From Pelargonium cotyledonis (Eukaryota; Streptophyta; Magnoliopsida; Geraniales; Geraniaceae), in assembly GCA_036897625.1 (NCBI GenBank), contig JAYMTA010001407.1, positions 1-20,145 on the forward strand: DNA of 20,145 bases, in the 5' to 3' direction. Position numbers and translations under genes: made by a program. Numbering within the stretch: the first letter of the stretch is position 1; each line of letters begins with the position of its first letter. Of this stretch, positions 1 through 9,269 are shown piece after piece. The notes under the pieces were generated by a model, which had not been told where the DNA came from, did not search any database, and saw only the letters and a list, made by a program, of their open reading frames with translations.

Positions 1-510
1 GCGGTGGCTCACAGAAGACGAAGCCTGCCCTTCTTGGCCCCTTCGCAATCTTTTTAGGGGACGCTCAGGCTCCTCATGCACCTGAGCATCTTCCTCCAGA
101 TCTTCCTGCCAAATAAGTAGGTCAAGAAGCATGTCAGCAGTTGGGCTGTACAATGAGATAACAGAATACAAACAACCAATGCATGAAGGAGAATTGAGTG
201 ACATACATTGCTTCTTGATTTCTTCTTCGGCTCTGGTGCCTAATACAATAAATCAATAATCATGAGATGCAGCTATGGACGAGAACAGAAAATCACACTA
301 CAACAAATGAAAGGAAACAACATGCACCTTTTCATCATCATCCTCAAATATAGCATCAATAAGAACTCGGTAATTTTCTTCTTCAATCATTTCCCAATTT
401 TTATCATACAACTTCAAAAGTCTCTTTAAGACTGGTTTCACTTTATTTTTAGAAATCCCAAGAAACTCCATTGCACGGAAGGCTGCGGCAACTTTTGAAT
501 TTGGTGCCAT
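1..510 (-). CDS. SUVR2: SUVR1/SUVR2-like histone-lysine N-methyltransferase, N-terminal exons (partial, runs off the window start)
   Basis: Three coding exons are visible: 510-328, 239-207 and 105-1 (continues beyond the window), all phase 0 with GT-AG introns; lengths 183, 33 and 105 bp give 107 codons without a stop. The first exon begins MAPNSKVAAAFRAM and contains the WIYLD domain (about residues 8-57; W39, I42, Y47, L50, D52 are visible), which is specific to plant SUVR proteins. The next exons are acidic/basic linker, including PLKRLRRGQEGQAS near residue 90. Known of the family: SUVR proteins carry C-terminal pre-SET/SET/post-SET domains, bind ubiquitin or nucleosomal partners, and act in heterochromatin and RNA-directed DNA methylation; SUVR2 is considered catalytically inactive. 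The SET region lies outside the window, so activity cannot be judged. The MAPN start favours SUVR1/SUVR2 over SUVR4. The start codon is the first ATG after the 5'UTR acceptor and opens the domain. Confidence 0.9.
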
Positions 511-2670
511 TATTAGTCAGTCACCAGAATTATTATCTACTCGTCCTCAAACGCAAGCAACCTGCATTTTCCATATTTATAATTGTAAGATAAGTGGAAT
601 AAAGAGCAAAACAGGTACATAGTTAATTCACAATTTTTTGATGCAACACAACTAACATGGAAAAAAAAAAATAAAACCCCAGCTCTCAAACATTCATTAC
701 CACGCTAAAAATTTAGCGCACAAATACAAGGAGTCAAGGACAACAGTTAATAAAAACAATGGCAGGCAGGGATCTCAAATCGCGGGCTTAAGCTACCAAG
801 CCAAACCCAAACATAACCGCACATCTAACCAAGAACAAGTACAGCTCTTAATAAACAGATCCACATTAAAAAAAATTGTACTTAGCATAGCGCGTAAAAT
901 CCCAACAAAAATAGTTACGACAATTACTGTTGCATATCATACTGCTTGCAGAGGTCCTTAATAGGTCAGTTTTGCTTTCAGTTGCACTTAATAATGGTAA
1001 AGTACACTTATATACACAACCAAGACAGGTTATTCGCAAACTTGCTTGCCCCACTAAATTTGCTATGTAAACATATTGTTTTTTTTTTTTTAAGCAATTG
1101 GTACTTTTATTAAAGAATTTTGAGGGAATAAAAGTACAATGCAAAACATATAGTATCACAACATGATACACATCCTTACCAACACTTAAATCAGACAATT
1201 CCAGTTCGATTCTATATTTTCACCCTTTCACTCGTTCTTGCAAGGCAATCTCAACAATAAAAATCTCTACCAAAAAAGGCATACGAATAAATGTGCAGCA
1301 TCATGCAATCAATGTGCAATAGATGTCAACTTGAACACAAACCAAAAATTCATATACAATGCAATGCATCATCCAACCACATACAATCTGAGAAAACAAA
1401 CTAGAAAAACGCATGTCAGGCACATAACATGTTTAAAACTCATTGAAAATAACAATCTTACAATGACAAAGCCAATTTCAGATGGCATCCAAAATCTAAA
1501 CCTTGTAATCACCAACAAAATCTCAGAAATTTATATCACCAAAAAAAAACTAAAACCCCCTAAATGACTATTTGGTTGCCGAGAAATGTTGGAAAACAGC
1601 TTAGCAACAGTTCATAAACTCAAAATCACCAATTTTATCTCATTTTCCTCTCTCCCTATCAACCAAACAGAACCAGATTAAGACATTACCTTGGTTCAGC
1701 AATCCCTAACACATTTCTCTCCAAAACGCCCAAAACAAAAACAAACAAAAAAAATCAATTTTTCTGAGCTCACCAAAGAAAATGTTCAAAACAAGGCAGC
1801 AGCGATCTTATTCCCAGTCTAGAACAAAAATTCTTATCCAAATACTCTGCCATAGTGGGCAACATGACACACCTACTTACCAAAACTTAATTTAGTCCAT
1901 TCCAGTTCGTTTCTATATTTTCGCCCCTTTATTCTTTCTAGCAAGGCAATAACAACTATCTAAATCTCTACACAAAAAAGGCATAGGAGTAAATGTGCAG
2001 CTCCAGGCAATAATGCACAAAATATGTAAATTTGAACCCAACTCAAAAATGCAACACGGAAAAATGCATACAAGGTACATACATACGTACATATTTTTAT
2101 ATATATAACAACAACAATCATCTTACAGTTACAAGGCCAATTTCAGAGGTTCGAAATTCCAAACCTTGCAATCACCAACTACAATCCCTACCCAAAAGAG
2201 GCCAGAAAATCAAATTACAAGCACAAAAAACCCTAGTAAGCTGCTCAGCTGCTGACAAAATGAAGAAACACAACTATACAGTAGTTTAAACACTCAAAAT
2301 CAGCAAAAATGTCTCATTTTCCTCTTTTCCAGGCAGTCAAACAGAACCATATTAAGATATTCTCTCAAAACAACTAGAACAAAACACAAAAAACACCAAT
2401 GTACCTCATTTCAGCAATCCCTAACACATTTTCCACCAAAAAAAACCCCAAACCCAAAAGAAAGATAAAAAAACTACAATGATCGAATTCGCTCGGTCCG
2501 CAAAAAGAAGCCGAAACAAGAAAAGTGTTTTCAGAAATCATAAAATCAGAGACACAAAAACAAAAGGAATCAAAACTCACCATGGAAATTGGAGTGTAGA
2601 GAAAAAGAGAGTTCAATAGGGTTTTTGACTCGAAGAACCAGAAGAGAATGAGATGAAGTGTTAAAATAGT
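511..2670 (-). other. 5'UTR exons and long leader intron of the SUVR-like gene
   Basis: Inferred gene structure on the minus strand. A second non-coding exon segment, 561-511, follows the acceptor ATGCAG at 567-562 and leads into the start codon at 510. A first exon ends at 2581 in a strong donor (CCATG|GTGAGT, GT at 2580-2579) and probably begins near 2665. The intron would span 562-2580 (about 2.0 kb). The first exon is CT-rich and has a single ATG as its last three bases, which creates a splice-dependent upstream ORF (see findings). Apart from a diverged tandem duplication (about 1160-2500), no coding signal is seen inside the intron; the reading frames there are short and of low complexity. 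The transcription start is a guess. Confidence 0.6.
1160..2500. repeat. Two-copy diverged tandem duplication inside the SUVR leader intron (unit about 700 bp)
   Basis: Copy 1 (about 1160-1850) and copy 2 (about 1861-2500) align over most of their length at an offset of about 701-714 bp. Shared anchors seen by eye: CCAGTTCG followed by TCTATATTTTC at 1201 and 1902, AAAAAAGGCATA followed by GTAAATGTGCAGC-like text, CCAATTTCAGA at about 1470 and 2140, and TTCAGCAATCCCTAACAC at 1695 and 2409. Divergence is substantial and indels are present, so the duplication is not recent. The duplicated block contains no plausible coding exon. Confidence 0.85.
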
Positions 2671-2707
2671 TGTGAAAAATAATAAATAAATAAATAAAGT
2701 ATAACTT

Positions 2708-2717
2708 GGCACGTGGC
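2708..2717. promoter_or_regulatory. G-box palindrome upstream of the SUVR-like gene
   Basis: GGCACGTGGC contains a perfect CACGTG core at 2710-2715, with symmetric flanks, about 40-50 bp upstream of the likely start of transcription on the minus strand. G-boxes of this form are bound by bZIP and bHLH factors in plants. A TATAC/TTTATTTATTTATT tract lies between it and the first exon. Function is inferred from sequence and position only. Confidence 0.4.
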
Positions 2718-2819
2718 ACTGATGCGCGTGAAAACACGCTCCGGAAAGGGCGTGAGGCGTTGTGGGTGAGTAGGTGGAAGTGCTTAAAATTGGGTGCGCA
2801 GTGCTATAGAGTGTAGAGC

Positions 2820-3480
2820 TAACAAATTTGGTTTCGGATCGGTTTTAGAAAAATTAACTCTAGGCTGAACTCGGCCCGAATTTGGGTTTGGTTGGGTTTT
2901 AGCTTATTGTCACAAAATGTGTTGATTTGTGCGAATATGGATGCCCGATAGTAGTTCGGGATTGGGTTGGTCAAAACAAGTCGGATCGAGTTTTAATTGT
3001 CAACTTTAGTTAACAACGATACAAAACTAGTTATTTAGCCTTAATTCTTTTTTAATCATCTCGTGTTAGTGTGGAGTCTTTCAAAAACACACAACACGCT
3101 TAACATGCACATTGATGAGTGAAAGTATATTAGGATTTTAAAAAAATTATTTTATACTTTCATGTCCTATGGTAACAAAACGAACCACCAACCGTTGGAA
3201 ATTAGAAATGCCTAACATGTACTCTACTATGAAAGGAATTCAGGAATTCGGGTTTATGTGAACCCGCACGGCCCAGAAGTGTATTGGGTTCAAGTCGTGC
3301 TCGTTGAACCCCGAGCCCGGCCCTAAAGTGTTTTGGGTCGGTATGGTTCAATTTTTAGGCACCAAGTGTGCTGAACTGTGCGGGTGCGCCCGACCAATCC
3401 GAATATTTACAAGATAAGCTGATTCAATCCAACAGTTGGTCGGGTTGGGTGCCCTCGGTTCGGTTCCAAATTAACATACC
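2820..3480. repeat. Intergenic repeat-like tract rich in GGGTTYGGGT / CCCGAAC text
   Basis: No reading frame of note lies here. The stretch between the SUVR promoter and the end of the next gene is dense in short degenerate motifs such as CGGGATTGGG, CGGGTTTATG, GGGTTCAAG and TCGGTTCGG. Similar text recurs at 3770-4110, 7320-7390, 11310-11690, 13990-14400 and 18240-18730, suggesting relics of one dispersed non-coding repeat family. The boundaries are approximate and no target-site duplication was identified. Confidence 0.5.
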
Positions 3481-3489
3481 ATGAAATTA

Positions 3490-3543
3490 CTCCAAAATCA
3501 CAACTGTCATTATCAACTCCAAAATCACAACTGTCATTATCAA
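3490..3543. repeat. Perfect 27-bp tandem duplication
   Basis: Two identical adjacent 27-bp copies, 3490-3516 and 3517-3543, each beginning CTCCAAAATCACAACTG. They lie about 125-180 bp past the stop codon of the minus-strand START-SAD gene, so they may be in its 3'UTR. Perfect identity implies a recent event. Confidence 0.95.
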
Positions 3544-3667
3544 GTCAAGAGTCAAAACCCAGAAAGATAATCACAATAGTGCAACTGCATCAATCAAGAA
3601 TGATGTTTTTGACCTAAAAACTACAGAATTTGTACAAATAGTCTTTATCTTTGTGAGATCCATCGAT

Positions 3668-6600
3668 TCAACGTTCGATCTGATGTATGTTACCTGCCAA
3701 ACAAACAAACAAAAAAACAATTAAAACTACTACTAACACAAAATATAGGGTTACTAGTCAAACCAGCGGGCGCCCGAAACTCTATCCACATGTTTTGCAT
3801 ATTTGGGTTGCATGAAATAGATCTGGAAAATTTTCGGATTGGGTCAGGCAAACCCACACGGCCACACATTTTACTCGTAAAGTATGAAATCTGGTCCCGC
3901 AACCCTTTAGGTAAGGTTCGAGTTAGGCATTTCAAACAGGAACCAGAAGAAACCCGACCCCAAACTCATATTGCCTGATCACTTTTAGGGTCGGGCCGGC
4001 CAAGAGAAAACTGTAGGCCAAATTGGGAAAACCTGAACGTTTTACGTGTAAAACCCGACATGCACCTTTTGCAGGTCGGGTCCAACCCTAACCCGAAAAC
4101 TGAATTGCCAGCACAATAGTTTTTATACTCTTGATACGAATCAGTATGATACAGCCAATCAATGGCCCAACCTCTAGTACGCGTATTGACAATAATAGGA
4201 ACTCACCAGCTTTAGTTATTTCTTGAACCATGGCGAGGATGTGTTTACTCATAACTTCAATGGCTTCGCTGTTTTCCATAATCCCGAGTTCCTTTTGCAT
4301 GACAAAAGTAACAAGAGAAGTGTTCGAATTGAGGCCTCCAGACCCACCAGGCATAATAGAAAACCCCGAAGGCTTCAAAGATTCGTATCTCCATCTTGCC
4401 GATGAAAATGCAACATCGAGAACTGATTGGGTCATTGGTAATGATATAACGAAGGAGCAAAAATCATCCCTCGAAGCCTCTTGCAGCAAAAACCCATGAT
4501 GATACTGTCACGATAAAAAAATAATTATGCTATAATATGAATGACAAAATTGAATAAGCGCACGTGAACTAAACGAACCTCTTTGCAATTGCGTGGAGCT
4601 TCTTTTTTATGTACTGTAATGCAGTTACTGTCATCTTCGGAGGTGAACTTGATTAGTTCTTCGGGTTCCGAAGAATATAGAGAGCTAGGCCACTGCGATT
4701 TATGAATATGCTAACCAATTCAAATAGATAGATGTGTTTGCATATAAATCCAAAAGTTTAGGTAGCATTGGGGTTAATTTTTCAGAAAAATAGTTCTTAT
4801 ATTATCACATTTGCTTCATTTTAGTCATTGTACTTTTTTATGTTCCAGTTTAGTCCAAACTTATTTACTTTATTTCAATTTAGTCCAAAGTTTTCTCAGA
4901 AGTGTTTCAAAAAAAAGAATATACCGTTAGATACTGAAACAGAAGACGTTAAAATGTGATGCTATGGATTTTTTTTAAACATCAGTCTTTTGGTAGTTAA
5001 TGGTATGTCCTTTTGTGGAAGAAATTAGGAAAAACTTTGGACTAAATTAGAACAAAATGAATGAGTTTGTACTAAAATGTAACAGAAAACAGCACAAGGA
5101 ATAATAATGAAACTAATGAGATTGTACATGGACCATTTTAGAGCTTTATCCAAGAAATTTGAATGAGAATGAGAATCTAATTTTCGTTCTTGGTTCCTAA
5201 ACAAAAATTATAATCCAAACACTACTTAGTAGAGTTAGATGGGCTGCAGTTTACCTGTAATTCCAAATTCTTTTTGGCAAGAAAATGGAAAACCGAAAGT
5301 GGTTTTGCCGGAACACGGAAGCCAATCACAGCAGTATAAATATGTGGGTCTGGTGTCTCACCACAATTCGTCGTTCTATCCTTCAGAATTCTTAATCCTC
5401 CTTGATCTGATAGAATCGCCCATCTCCGCTCATCAGGAGCTTCATGAACACATTCCAAGTAGATAGACTTCATGCAGTCCGCTAATCTCATAAGAATTCC
5501 ACGTGCTGCAAATCATCAAAAAATAAACACAAACTTCACCTATTTGAAGAGTCAAAAATACCTTCAAAATTAGAAAAGATGGTTATAATTAGAGGCCGTT
5601 AAAAATATATAAGGATCCCCACTATGGCTTTAAAGTTCACTTAAAATAAATTTTGTGCCATATAGATTATAGAGTACCAATTCAGTTAAAAGTTTAAGTT
5701 GATAGTTGAAGCCTAAGTTTGAAGCCCATTATTGCTTTACAATTATCTTCTCCTTAAATTATGCATTTTAACAATTTTCTAATAATTAGGGTGGTGACAG
5801 GACTCGAGCTTGTAACTTCATGGTCAATCAGGGTCAGATACCACGTAGATAATCAACTCAACTAAAAGCTTAACCTAATAAATGAAGGGTCGACTTTAAT
5901 TTTACTCTAACAGGCCACAACAGTTGCACAATAATTACTCAACCTATCTTGTACGACCAACAACTGGGCCATTTCGCCATTTATCCGGTACCAGTTGATC
6001 AGAAAGCAAAGCAGTTTTCATTATTTGGGATCTATGCCCAAGTTGTAATTATTTACCCTTTAAGAATCGGAACACAAGTATAAATTATGAAGTGAATAAT
6101 GATTATAGCATAACCAGTGAATAGTGTTTCATCAACATAAAAATCTTTACCTCGCTGATCCAATCTCAACGTCACATTGATGAATCTACTATTCTCTCGC
6201 TTCAAACTCCATAACAATGTGCTAACCCAGCGCTTTGCACCAAATGCTTGTTCTGAATTGACTATTGTAGAGTATATATTAGTTAGAGCTTGGCACTCAT
6301 GTACTTCCACGTTTTCAATCCATATAACCTGAGTCAACAGAAAGACACGGAAATTGAGGAATTTTTCACAATAATATAACGGGCACATCTCAGATTAATA
6401 CATATACTTAGCCCCATTTGCAGATAGCTCCCTGTACTTTTTTCGGGACAAACTAACTCCCTGTACTTCTAACATTCCATTCTGGCAATGTGAAAATTGA
6501 AGGTGATCATAAGGATAAAATGACTATTTTGAAAAGGAAAAAAAATGATAAATCATTTGTCATACACATGATAAGAGAGCAAAAAATAAGTCAAATCTAT

Positions 6601-7853
6601 CTTATGGAACAAAAATTGAAAATAGGAGTTGTCAAAAAAATTGTATGCAAAGAGGACAAGTACAAGGTATTTATATGCAATTTCCCCTAAAATAATATTG
6701 GCTTGATAATATTCCTTCCTGAGCCAAGTAGATTGAAAACACAAATAGCATAAAATAAGGAAAATGGCAACGGTATACCCAATATTCATACCTCTGAAGA
6801 GTTAGAAACTCTCCTGATTATGACTGCAGATGGCCTACGGCGACACATTGGCGGCTCCAGTGTATGATTAGCTGATGTGTGCTGGAAATATTCATGCGAC
6901 ACATCAACGATGGCCCATATATCTTGTACAATCCTCCTTAAGAATCGCAAGAAGCAGAATTTTCGTGTTTGCACAAATGGTGTGGGTAGCTGAAATTCAG
7001 CATTGACCTATAGAAATCGAGTAGAACTATTATATGGTGTCACAAAGCATGCATATTACTCATACACCCTTTTGAGAGGCTAAAAAAGCTTACCATTTTT
7101 ACACTAATTATGTTCTCCTTATCCGCACTGGGCAAATGCTGTAAAACATCAATTGGAGCGTGCGAAGATCCATGACAGACGATGAGCGACAGAAATGAAG
7201 CCCATAAATCCTGAAAAGAGGAAAGGGAAAGAAAAGAAAAAAGGGACCTTAAGTCAAAATTATATTTACTGTTTAAAACATATATGAAGTCGAAGTAGCA
7301 AAATCATGCTTAGTTTATGCGACCCAAGATCGCAAAAATGCGGGTCAGAATTCAAGGGCCTGCGGGTTCGGGTCCAAATTGTCAGCTCTTAAAAGTAATG
7401 GAGTGAGATAGGCCAATATAAACAGTTTTCTCTTGGCAATATACTGACAGAAGCTCTAGCAAGTTATGAAGCAAAACAGGGGAAGAATAGATAAAAGGGA
7501 AACTGCATGATCACTGATCTGCAACCCACTTGCTACCTATACTAAAATAGAACAAGAATTCAAGGTTTAATGAATCTCACCACATCCATCATGAGCGAAG
7601 CCAAATCTGATGGAGTAACTGGAAGAACAGCAGTTGCAACAGAACATTCAACTCTCATGCCAGGTGAAGGGGTACTTTGAAACATCGACTGGAACTCCTC
7701 AATTGAACCTAATGCTGGTATACCGACAACCCATGTCTTTGCTTTTAAGGCAGTTGTTAAAACCTCCTTGAAAGCTGCCTTTGCAATATTATTTGCTTCT
7801 TGCAGCTCTAGGAAGTCACGAGTTTTCATGTCATCATTGATGTCCACACCCAT
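3668..7853 (-). CDS. START-SAD protein derived from class IV HD-Zip factors, lacking homeodomain and zipper
   Basis: Coding exons (minus strand): 7853-7581, 7210-7094, 7007-6792, 6328-6151, 5505-5255, 4692-4579, 4504-4207 and 3693-3668. All introns are GT-AG and the phases join perfectly (1473 bp, 490 residues plus stop). Residues about 12-245 match the START lipid-binding domain of class IV HD-Zip proteins: SLMMDVDLW (87-95), the NAEFQ...FLRFLRR block (132-155), IWAIVDVS (160-167) and QAFGAKRWVSTL (229-240). Residues about 246-490 match the START-adjacent domain: DDSNCITVHKKEAPRNCKE (365-383), LLQEASRDDF (389-398) and KPSGFSIMPGG (437-447). Full class IV members are about 700-800 residues with an N-terminal homeodomain; none is present here. 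The last exon (NIHQIER) is the least certain. Function is inferred: a lipid-responsive regulator that cannot bind DNA itself. Confidence 0.9.
3760..4120 (-). repeat. Dispersed repeat copy in the last intron of the START-SAD gene
   Basis: The intron 3694-4206 is mostly occupied by text such as GGGTCGGGCC, AACCCGACC and GTTTTACGTGTAAAACCCGAC. Read on the minus strand the element begins GTGCTGGCAATTCAG (about 4116) and continues with CGGGTTAGGGTTGGACCCG, matching the end motif of copies at 7388, 11692, 13993 and 14302. No coding capacity is seen. Confidence 0.55.
4787..5139. mobile_element. Foldback (MITE-like) element with about 110-bp imperfect inverted arms
   Basis: Left arm 4787-4896 and the reverse complement of right arm 5030-5139 align almost end to end: AAAATAGTYC, TTCATTTTAGT, CAGTTTAGTCCAAAC and ATTTAGTCCAAAGTTTT recur in the same order. 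The element is about 353 bp with a 130-bp non-coding centre and sits in the 4693-5254 intron of the START-SAD gene. It has no transposase, so it is a non-autonomous element; the superfamily cannot be decided because target-site duplications are not clear. Confidence 0.75.
5590..5890 (-). repeat. Retroelement-like relic in the 5506-6150 intron
   Basis: On the minus strand the text AAGCTTTTAGTTGAGTTG, then CGTGGTATCTGACC, then CAAGCTCGAGTCCTGTCACC (from about 5870 down to 5795) resembles a common degenerate plant retroelement pattern in which TGGTATC is the primer-binding-site remnant. Two direct repeats of CAAYTCARYTAAAAGYTTAA lie at about 5681 and 5854. No gag or pol frame remains. Confidence 0.35.
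6410..6688. mobile_element. Short MITE-like element in the 6329-6791 intron
   Basis: The left end reads AGCCCCATTTGCAGATAGCT and continues CCCTGTACTT. The reverse complement of the right end reads AGGGGAAATTGCATATAAAT and continues ACCTTGTACTT. These form imperfect 30-bp terminal inverted repeats about 280 bp apart, with TTA/TAA at the outer edges. The interior is A-rich with no coding meaning. Confidence 0.55.
7320..7388 (-). repeat. Short dispersed-repeat copy in the 7211-7580 intron
   Basis: On the minus strand 7388-7367 reads GAGCTGACAATTTGGACC and then CGAA; 21 of 22 bases match 14302-14323 on the plus strand. The rest of the copy (CGGGTTCGGG, AAAAATGCGGGTC) resembles other family members. 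It appears to be a truncated end. Confidence 0.6.
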
Positions 7854-9225
7854 GGATGCTTGAACTGGTTAATGAACAGGTTTCAATTTGTATCACAAAG
7901 AGAAAACATGTAAAATCATGAGTCAAGTCATCAACACAACTCAAATGGCTTCATTCGGATAAGAAATAGAACGGGTATGGATCAAGTTCATCGGGTATAT
8001 AAAATTACTTCAAATGAATGAGAAAGGACAACAAAATTATTTTCTCAGGTTCTCTTTGAAAATTAGAAAACCAAGAACAATTATACATTTCGACACTTGG
8101 TGTGACTGAGAAACAGAACTCTTTTTTTAGACTCTAACAAGTTAATCAAATATGCCAGTGGATCACTAGCTATTATTTACCCCAAACTCAAACCCTACAT
8201 CAGATTCCTGCAAACACGGTAAACCAACATAAACAACCAAACAAGCTTCAACAATTGCACTGAAAAAATGAACCAACCAAAAATGCAAAACCTCAAAATT
8301 CCAGTAATTAAACAGAAAATGAAACAAATCATCATAACCCAGTTAAAAAATAGAATCTGTGTTGAACCCAAACATGAGGAATCCAAGAAAACATCAAAAA
8401 ATTTAAAGATAGACTCCATCAAACAGTAGAATGGTCGAGAAATATAACCCAATGTTTGGACTCTAATCCATTAATCAATAAATGCCAGGGAATCATTATC
8501 AATTAGAAATGGCAAATGTCAGTTACATCTGATTACTGCAAAACCAGCAGAAATGACCAAACAAACTTCAAAAAGTACACTGAAACAAAGAAACAATCTA
8601 CAGTACGAAACCTCAAAAATCAAGTAACTAAACAGAAAATGAAACAAATCATCAAAACCCAGTAAACAAAAAAGCATCTGAACCCAAACTCGAGGGAATC
8701 GGGAAAAGACATCAAAATTTCCGAAGATACATTCAATCAAACACTTAAAGAGTGATCGAGAAATGAAGCTCAAAGTTTAATTCTCCAGTGAATTAATAGA
8801 TATCACTAAAATCAGACTCCTGGAAAACCCACTAATGCATCAGAAACAACCAAACAAGCAGCAAAAATTGCACTGAAACAAGTCAAAAACCCAGTAATTA
8901 AACTCAAAATGAAACCAATCATCAAAACCCAATAAAAATATTAGCTCTCACGTTGAACCCAAAGTCAAAAATCGAAAAAATGGAAAATAAATTCTGTGGC
9001 GCAAGCAATCAAACACGTAGAGTGCATAAAAACACCGACCAAAACACACTTTCATTTCAGAAGAAAAAATAAAACAAAAAACTCACAGTGATCAGCTGAA
9101 TATGCTTTCGATGATGATTGAAATCGAAAAAAAAAAATGAAGTCTTAAACGAAAATCGAGCCCTCGCTCCGTTCCTTAGCTCTTGGGTTTTAGCTTCCCG
9201 CCGTGAGCTCCCTGTTCTGACTGCA
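7854..9225 (-). other. 5'UTR exon and leader intron of the START-SAD gene
   Basis: A first non-coding exon of about 9225-9087 ends in donor ATCACT|GTGAGT (GT at 9086-9085). The intron would run to the acceptor AACCAG at 7870-7865, leaving an 11-base second leader segment (7864-7854) before the ATG at 7853. The first exon contains no ATG. I searched the intron in all frames for a homeodomain (WFQNRR-type helix 3) and saw none. The intron instead holds a threefold tandem duplication. The acceptor has a weak pyrimidine tract, so an alternative nearby acceptor is possible. Confidence 0.6.
8128..9040. repeat. Threefold tandem duplication in the START-SAD leader intron (unit about 270-330 bp)
   Basis: Three diverged adjacent copies: about 8128-8456, 8457-8775 and 8776-9040. 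The best anchor is AACAGAAAATGAAACAAATC at 8311 and 8631 with AACTCAAAATGAAACCAATC at 8901 (offsets 320 and 270). Other shared text includes CAAACAARCTTCAAMAA, CACTGAAACA, CATCAAAACCCA and GGTCGAGAAATAT / TGATCGAGAAATGAA. The block is intronic and shows no coding exon. Confidence 0.85.
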
Positions 9226-9254
9226 GTTTCGTGAGCGTTTCTTTTCGTACTGTG

Positions 9255-9262
9255 TTTATATA
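9255..9262 (-). promoter_or_regulatory. TATA box of the START-SAD gene
   Basis: The minus strand reads TATATAAA here, in the context ACATATATAAACACAG. It is about 30 bp upstream of the inferred transcription start (about 9225) and about 170 bp upstream of the leader donor at 9086. Confidence 0.6.
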
Positions 9263-9269
9263 TGTTTAG

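Noticed and set aside
2374-2712. 112-residue minus-strand frame with hydrophobic runs
   Set aside because: It overlaps the inferred leader exon, donor and intron of the SUVR gene, and its F/L/S-rich content is what pyrimidine-rich intron sequence gives. Only its internal ATG at 2583 is of interest, as a uORF.
3690-4499. Plus-strand frames opposite the last exons of the START-SAD gene
   Set aside because: They mirror conserved minus-strand coding sequence or repeat DNA.
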